DNA of 5,863 nucleotides from Omnitrophica bacterium RIFOXYB12_FULL_50_7 (GTDB taxonomy: Bacteria > Omnitrophota > Omnitrophia > Omnitrophales > Aquincolibacteriaceae): assembly GCA_001804345.1 (NCBI GenBank), contig MHFU01000011.1, positions 1 to 5,863 on the forward strand, in the 5' to 3' direction. Below are positions 3,601 through 5,863 of this stretch, piece by piece; the stretch's first letter is position 1; every line of letters begins with the position of its first letter. The notes under the pieces were generated by a model. That model saw only the letters and a list, made by a program, of their open reading frames with translations. It searched no databases and was not told the DNA's origin. Made by a program: the position numbers and the translations under genes.

Positions 3601-5863
3601 AGCAATGTTTTTGGCTCTCTCGAAAAAATTCTTACTGTCTAAAAACCATTTGCGAAACGTTTCTGCCGCTTCCTCTCTGTAGTTGGGCCAACCGCTGCCG
3701 TTTACGAACGCAAAATGGTCAGCGTTGACGGTGTTGGTTGCCGGATTCTTTTGCGATTGGGCATAAAGATGGGCAAGCCCAAAATAAAAACCGGGACCAT
3801 TCCTCAAATGCATGAGATGTCCTGCCTCATGGGCCAAGGTTGAACCCAGGAGAAGCCTGCTTAGCAGAGCCGGATCATTGGCAACATTACGAGTAAAGCC
3901 CAGGTAGATGCCTCCTGTTGTTTCATAGGCCTCGGCCTGTCCCATTCGATCCAGGCTAATGTATACGTAATTAATATGCTTCCCGCTCCCGGGGCCCATA
4001 GATCGCAGGATATTTAGAGCAATGTCCCTCTGTGCTTTATTCCTGCCGTATAAACCAAGCTGATCTGCAACAAAAATTCCGCTGTTGCGCCAAAGATCAT
4101 AAATCAATTCTTTCCTTTTTTCATAATCCGCAACAGATTCTGCCGGCATTGTTCCGGATCCCTCAAATCTGACAATGAAAAGATCCAGGATGGGTTCCAT
4201 GGCCTCTTTGGAATCCAAGGCTTTGGCAAGTTCAATGGCAATGGATAATTTTTCTTGATAATCAAACTGTACCTGGCTCTCATTCGAAGGAGGTTGCGTA
4301 TTCTTAAGATTCGATACGCACTGGTTATAAATCGGTTGGAGAAAAAGAAGAATCTCACCTCTTTTTCCTTCAGAAATATCCCGTTGGTTCAAAACAAAAG
4401 CAAGAAACCGGAGCATGTTGTTCTGATAGGCAGCCGGTACCGTTGCAAACGCGGTGGGCACGAGACTCACAAGGGAATCTCGAACCTCGGGAGCTATGGA
4501 GTGAAATGCCTCGAGAGTGGCATCTGCAAAATTGGGTGATAGGATCTCAAGGATTTCATAGAGAGAAGTGGATCGAAGATCTATGTTCATTCGTCGTACC
4601 AGGTAATTAATGCTCTGCTCGAAAAGCTGTTTGCTTCGCGCGACATTTTCCGGATCACTAAAATAATAGGGGAGATCTCTGGCGGTTTCTGCTACAAGCA
4701 AGGCGTTATAGACCCAATTGGCATTTGTGTTTTGAATGTCATGGGCATTCATCCAGCCTTCCAGACCCTCAAGAACAACCTTCGGATCCCGGTTAGGCAA
4801 TGCCGGTTCATAATAAACACCCACAGGTAGTTTCAGGTGATAATCAGATATCATCTTGAAGAGATTATTGAACGCAGACTCGTTAGCGAATCGCAAATTG
4901 GAAACAGCGGCATCCACCAAACGCTTCATGGCAACAAGCACCGCATCGGTAGTTTTTGTCGCTTGCCAATTCCGGACGGCTCTTCCATAAAGAACGCTAT
5001 AGAGGGAACCGTAGGCATTTGCCAAGGCCGATTGGTTGACCTGTTTAGAGAGATCCCATTCCGAAACAATTCTCGAAATGAGATAATCCACTTTTTCTCC
5101 GCTTAAAATATTGGGTCCGATCAATCTGGAAAAAGGATCTCCTATGCGGTCGAAGGAGGGTGTTAATCGAGAGTTATCTTCAGCGTATAAATCCAGGAAA
5201 TTTTTCAATAGTGAAAAACTGATTTCTTGTGAAAGAGAATCAGCGGGATAATTGTTGATATAGTTGGAAATTCTTTGAAAAGAGCCTTCTTTGGCCGCAA
5301 ACTTCGCTAGTTCGACCGAAAAATTAAGAATGACCGCGGCCTCACCTTTTTTCGCAATGCCAGAAAACAGAATTCTCCCACTGGAATCCACCACTCCCCA
5401 GGCCACCCAATCCGTTCCTTCGATATTGGCGGTATAGTAGCCGCGTGTACCGGTGATGGGCGGATCAAAAGCTGTTTCAGTAACGTGGGTCAAGGTTACG
5501 GGATTCGTATGATTATAGAATGTGGCAAGTTCTTGCGTGGCCCTTTGTGTGGCGGTATCCGCACTCATGTTATTGACCGTTTCCTCGGGTTCAGGGGTTG
5601 TTTCATTTTGCGCCGTTGGAATCACGGATTCGGTCTCAGCGTCAGTAACAACAGGAAGGGGTTGTTGGGCGGTTGGTGTTGTTTCTCCGGAGCTATCATT
5701 AGTATTGGCGACATTGGACGTGGAAATATTGATACTGACAGGGCTGGCCGTCACGATATTGGATGCGGTTGCGGGTGAAAGGGCATTGCCGCCCGCCAAA
5801 AAATTTGTAGTTGTTGATGGCGCCGGTGGTTGTCCGGTTGTCGTTGGACGAGTAGATACAGTC
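118..5863 (-). CDS. Giant modular protein with two lethal-factor-like zinc metallopeptidase domains (5' partial)
   Basis: The frame is uninterrupted from the window edge to TGA at 118-120. A TTG at 5799 could initiate, but the frame stays open upstream with Pro/Thr-rich codons and no ribosome binding site marks the TTG, so the true start is outside. Order of parts: low-complexity linker (to residue 77), module A (78-818), short linker (819-857), module B (858-1577), seventeen 9-residue repeats (1578-1730), basic Tyr-rich tail (1731-1893). Each module holds a zinc-peptidase signature, HEAGH at 657-661 and HEFGH at 1424-1428, with a conserved Glu downstream (E709, E1468). Only two cysteines occur (C494, C1228), which is common in exported bacterial proteins. 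No C-terminal membrane segment or LPXTG-type sorting signal is visible. Known: HExxH plus a distal Glu binds zinc in gluzincins. Inferred: a surface or secreted protease acting on proteins outside the cell. I do not recognise the full protein; substrate and gene name are unknown. Confidence 0.93.
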   Translation of the reverse strand, partial: TVSTRPTTTGQPPAPSTTTNFLAGGNALSPATASNIVTASPVSINISTSNVANTNDSSGETTPTAQQPLPVVTDAETESVIPTAQNETTPEPEETVNNMSADTATQRATQELATFYNHTNPVTLTHVTETAFDPPITGTRGYYTANIEGTDWVAWGVVDSSGRILFSGIAKKGEAAVILNFSVELAKFAAKEGSFQRISNYINNYPADSLSQEISFSLLKNFLDLYAEDNSRLTPSFDRIGDPFSRLIGPNILSGEKVDYLISRIVSEWDLSKQVNQSALANAYGSLYSVLYGRAVRNWQATKTTDAVLVAMKRLVDAAVSNLRFANESAFNNLFKMISDYHLKLPVGVYYEPALPNRDPKVVLEGLEGWMNAHDIQNTNANWVYNALLVAETARDLPYYFSDPENVARSKQLFEQSINYLVRRMNIDLRSTSLYEILEILSPNFADATLEAFHSIAPEVRDSLVSLVPTAFATVPAAYQNNMLRFLAFVLNQRDISEGKRGEILLFLQPIYNQCVSNLKNTQPPSNESQVQFDYQEKLSIAIELAKALDSKEAMEPILDLFIVRFEGSGTMPAESVADYEKRKELIYDLWRNSGIFVADQLGLYGRNKAQRDIALNILRSMGPGSGKHINYVYISLDRMGQAEAYETTGGIYLGFTRNVANDPALLSRLLLGSTLAHEAGHLMHLRNGPGFYFGLAHLYAQSQKNPATNTVNADHFAFVNGSGWPNYREEAAETFRKWFLDSKNFFERAKNIAMTKKDFILMEKYLLMTDFFAQAQGKDGGIPLYGIPGSDASNLGNNQIPIGQLDILSRDSQNRITRIRYEQKVYSFTYTGPDLTGVEEIQEAVPEVVPQETVTGAETQETVTGVETLENNEQNNNMGVAAVTQRAAQELAAFYNYTNPVTLTQVTETAFDPAVTGIRGYYTANIEGTDWVAWGVVDENGNIIQSGLAKNSDPPETLQKMARELAIFSTGQPERRGSIFQGITDYISAMPNLSREIQFSFLKSILDIYHENGPAHFQTTMGMAQPFNIIFTTNSRIPDSAVAYLTRRIFEEWDPADLSHNGGIAFNYQSIYYGLVLRAGNDIDNPDPTSAVQLLKNLVDLIASADRTQHPGFLYYLQMLSDYHLTIIENATKEFPGKDPSIVLHFIQNADPAFQNVTSAAYQLMEMLKDPSQVEAARVIAETGIRKYIDMNAAGNFAGEAYILSTLNLKTFNPNINRFNMLDETTRQAIVEIMLAHIDRDDDQMPRCRALAYIYQKGLIPSAQKEAIREVLRTRLEVKTQELMATPFPDPGVFPINYTMKVDVVAFIAKAIDRRDLLDSLVERFLVRFEGADGFAPESEASFQERRQALLEIWHNKGIIFLDRINLLGKDADTWRLMRQYMDATGFAIGQRVNIIQFAFHPFSNATILGEGGPPTEVTFNRDFYNDPQRFKAAAPWIYVYVFHEFGHAIFNASPLALGLESKRLLVKQISEVGLRNPYWNRANNYREDEADAVLYWFRDNPGILQKGLAWAVAGKTAFLQKYLLLAKEFFIQDNHFAMYQVKEIQPREQGRSTFVDFVQTGVMTILAWDTEGRIASMSDGQKTYSFTYAGPDLTRVETQETVTEAEPQETVTGVGTQETVPEAETQETVPVVGTQETVPEVETQETVPEVETQETVLEAETQETVTGAETQETVPEVETQETVPEVETQETVTGAETQETVPEVETQETVLEAETQETVTGAETQEPVTGTETQEPVTGVDTQENVAEVVMTSNQPEVIETLQNQRLMRPSIYRRQGRYRKPSSRTNHFYPYYDYGIQSPSGYTPGDALEQLTSGYLQDDWSDRKLKNWGHYYPSENDTYQSRYQKYKRPRQKIFSEKTKRRTKTSQKTNPRNPMLELAAPATAPLAQVQASLYSQQKPPISTISPAKKSPD
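610..1068 (-). repeat. Seventeen 27-bp tandem repeats coding 9-residue acidic units, residues 1578-1730
   Basis: Seventeen perfectly phased 9-residue units, consensus ETQETVPEV, with variants ending in TGA, LEA or TGV, span exactly 459 bases. The unit carries three or more Glu and no aromatic or basic residue, which fits an extended acidic stalk or spacer between module B and the C-terminal tail. Unit types recur in a higher-order order (PEV-PEV-LEA-TGA, PEV-PEV-TGA, PEV-LEA-TGA). In DNA, 728-789 is identical to 809-870 (81 bp, three units apart), showing recent multi-unit duplication. Because the unit is a multiple of three, copy-number change alters length and not frame. Absence of stops in the other frames here creates false plus-strand ORFs. 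Confidence 0.95.
1069..1173 (-). other. Module B tail: YD/RHS-like beta-hairpin ending GPDLT, residues 1543-1577
   Basis: This matches the module A tail without gaps (offset 759): AWDTEGRIASM, then QKTYSFTYAGPDLT. The D-T-E-G-R-I turn is closer to a canonical YD unit than the module A copy. The last stretch is nearly identical in DNA to the A copy: 1075-1108 and 3352-3385 differ at two of 34 positions by my count. The acidic repeat array follows immediately. Confidence 0.5.
1255..1827 (-). other. Module B metallopeptidase domain (HEFGH, E1468)
   Basis: Residues ~1325-1515. The active-site helix contains VFHEFGHAIF (HEFGH 1424-1428, bases 1516-1530), the same pentapeptide I recall for anthrax lethal factor. 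Forty residues on comes NYREDEADAVLYWF, with E1468 (bases 1396-1398) aligned to E709 of module A and to the recalled lethal-factor Glu ligand. The upstream FYNDP turn is also shared with module A. All metal ligands and the catalytic Glu are present, so this copy too looks active. It has diverged enough from module A around the active site that a different substrate preference is plausible. The M34-like assignment is inferred from motifs. Confidence 0.72.
1825..2997 (-). other. Module B alpha-helical body, residues ~935-1325
   Basis: About 390 residues of successive amphipathic helices, equivalent to the module A body but well diverged and about 20 residues shorter overall. Shared landmarks include an FLKSILDIY helix (A: LLKNFLDLY), LSDYHL (A: ISDYHL), RFLVRFEGADG (A: FIVRFEGSG) and FQERRQ (A: YEKRKE). 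It is likely a helical scaffold in front of the protease, with no family assigned. Confidence 0.55.
3010..3228 (-). other. Module B head: conserved beta-rich domain, residues 858-930
   Basis: Begins at a Met preceded by NNN, as module A begins after VNN. Residues 864-918 match module A almost exactly (TQRAAQELAAFYN, VTETAFDP, GYYTANIEGTDWVAWGVVD). Similarity falls sharply after about residue 930. The corresponding DNA (3061-3210 against 5401-5550) differs at about 16 of 150 positions by my count. No known domain is recognised. Confidence 0.75.
3061..3210 (-). repeat. Head repeat, copy 2 (matches 5401-5550)
   Basis: Second copy of the direct repeat coding for the module head. Similarity continues weakly up to the shared AATAACATG at the module start (read on the minus strand) and decays downstream of the GVVD codons. 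Two such long direct repeats can recombine, which would delete or add exactly one in-frame module. Confidence 0.85.
3253..3345 (-). repeat. Short 9-residue-repeat linker between modules, residues 819-849
   Basis: Right after the GPDLT end of module A come about three degenerate copies of the 9-residue unit that follows module B (VPQETVTGA, ETQETVTGV and a diverged first copy), then an Asn-rich stretch leading to NNNM at residue 858. The same repeat after both modules shows that the linker belongs to the duplicated unit, with the B copy greatly expanded. It is probably a flexible acidic spacer. Confidence 0.8.
3346..3450 (-). other. Module A tail: YD/RHS-like beta-hairpin ending GPDLT, residues 784-818
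   Basis: The segment reads as a single YD-type unit: a Ser/Arg-Asp turn (SRDSQNRIT), then a strand pair around QKVYSFTY, then GPDLT. RHS/YD repeats have a D-x-x-G-R-[IL]-T followed by Y-x-[FY]-x-Y pattern, which this matches loosely. It is repeated at the end of module B. One unit cannot form an RHS shell, so it probably acts as a small capping or connecting hairpin. The resemblance is seen; the role is inferred. Confidence 0.5.
3535..4107 (-). other. Module A metallopeptidase domain (HEAGH, E709)
   Basis: Residues ~565-755. A beta-strand with GGIYLGF precedes an NDP turn and the active-site helix holding HEAGH (657-661, bases 3817-3831). Forty-eight residues after the second His comes NYREEAAETF, with E709 (bases 3673-3675) the likely third zinc ligand. 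The run E-x-x-A-E-x-F is the same spacing I recall around E735 of anthrax lethal factor, which has HEFGH at 686-690. Known: the two His and the distal Glu bind zinc, and the Glu of HExxH activates water. All of these are present, so catalysis is plausible. The M34/ATLF relationship is inferred from motif context only; another gluzincin family is possible. Confidence 0.72.
4105..5337 (-). other. Module A alpha-helical body, residues ~155-565
   Basis: About 410 residues of amphipathic helices of roughly 15-25 residues separated by short turns, including ISFSLLKNFLDLY, a MISDYHL segment and an ILDLFIVRFEGSG segment. The style resembles helical-solenoid (HEAT/ARM-like) scaffolds, but I cannot assign a family. 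The module B counterpart keeps landmark pieces (SDYHL, VRFEG, a PES motif, a YEKR/FQER helix) but is otherwise strongly diverged. The body leads directly into the peptidase domain, so it may position or gate substrate. The role is inference. Confidence 0.55.
5350..5568 (-). other. Module A head: conserved beta-rich domain, residues 78-150
   Basis: The segment begins at a Met preceded by VNN and carries TQRATQELATFYN, then VTETAFDP, then alternating hydrophobic strands around RGYYTANIEGTDWVAWGVVD. It is aligned without gaps to residues 858-930 of module B. Residues 84-138 match 864-918 at 48 of 55 positions. I recognise no named domain. The alternating pattern with a DSSGR / DENGN turn suggests a small beta-sheet, perhaps a binding or docking domain. 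Function is unknown. Confidence 0.75.
5401..5550 (-). repeat. Head repeat, copy 1 (matches 3061-3210)
   Basis: These 150 bases align without gaps to 3061-3210 at a fixed offset of 2,340 bases (780 codons), with about 16 differences by hand count. Many of the differences are silent third-position transitions. The two copies code for the near-identical heads of modules A and B. Confidence 0.85.
5569..5863 (-). other. N-terminal Thr/Ser/Pro/Asn-rich low-complexity linker (cut by window edge)
   Basis: The visible N-terminal part, up to residue 77, is dominated by Thr, Ser, Pro, Asn, Ala and Glu. It has no predicted core, no charged-plus-hydrophobic signal peptide and no membrane helix. It ends in a short acidic stretch (EPEETVNN) just before the first module. 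Such composition is typical of flexible inter-domain spacers, so further domains may well lie upstream. A signal peptide, if present, is outside the window. Confidence 0.7.

Noticed and set aside
4104..4358. Second minus-strand frame of 84 codons
   Set aside because: It is fully contained in the large gene in another frame, with a low-complexity start and no independent signals.
5797..5799. TTG as the start codon of the large gene
   Set aside because: No ribosome binding site precedes it and the frame is open to the window edge with matching low-complexity composition, so the gene is treated as 5' partial.

Overview
This window is almost entirely one gene. A minus-strand reading frame runs from the right edge (5863) to a TGA stop at 118-120 and encodes at least 1,914 residues. 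Its start lies outside the window, because the frame is still open at the edge. Residue numbers below count the TTG-initiated stretch as residue 1 at 5799; about 21 further Pro/Thr-rich residues are visible upstream of it. No tRNA, rRNA, CRISPR array, promoter or second intact gene is supported. The other open frames are shadows of this gene, several of them caused by its 27-bp repeats.

Protein layout, N to C: (1) a Thr/Ser/Pro/Asn-rich low-complexity linker, cut by the window edge; (2) module A, residues 78-818, made of a conserved beta-rich head, a long alpha-helical body, a zinc-metallopeptidase domain with HEAGH, and a YD/RHS-like beta-hairpin tail; (3) a short 9-residue-repeat linker; (4) module B, residues 858-1577, with the same order of parts and HEFGH; (5) seventeen perfectly phased 9-residue acidic repeats, residues 1578-1730; (6) a basic, Tyr-rich C-terminal tail, residues 1731-1893. 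Both peptidase domains keep HExxH plus a downstream Glu in a setting like that of anthrax lethal factor (peptidase family M34). I infer a large modular surface or secreted protein carrying two proteolytic effector domains. Export cannot be shown because the N-terminus is missing.

The two modules are unevenly conserved. The first ~60 residues of the heads are ~89% identical in DNA and the last ~12 residues nearly so, while the ~600 residues between are strongly diverged. This suggests cassette shuffling or gene conversion at the module ends.

Past the stop, positions 37-117 on the plus strand read as a short fragment resembling BRO-N/DinD-like (phage antirepressor-type) proteins. It abuts a perfect 36-bp palindrome at 1-36. 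This looks like a decayed mobile-type gene and an inverted-repeat element against the 3' end of the large gene.

Organism: bacterial, moderate GC. Oversized modular repeat proteins with YD-like segments and peptidase domains would suit an uncultured lineage with giant genes (Omnitrophota/PVC-like), but this is a weak guess from style only.
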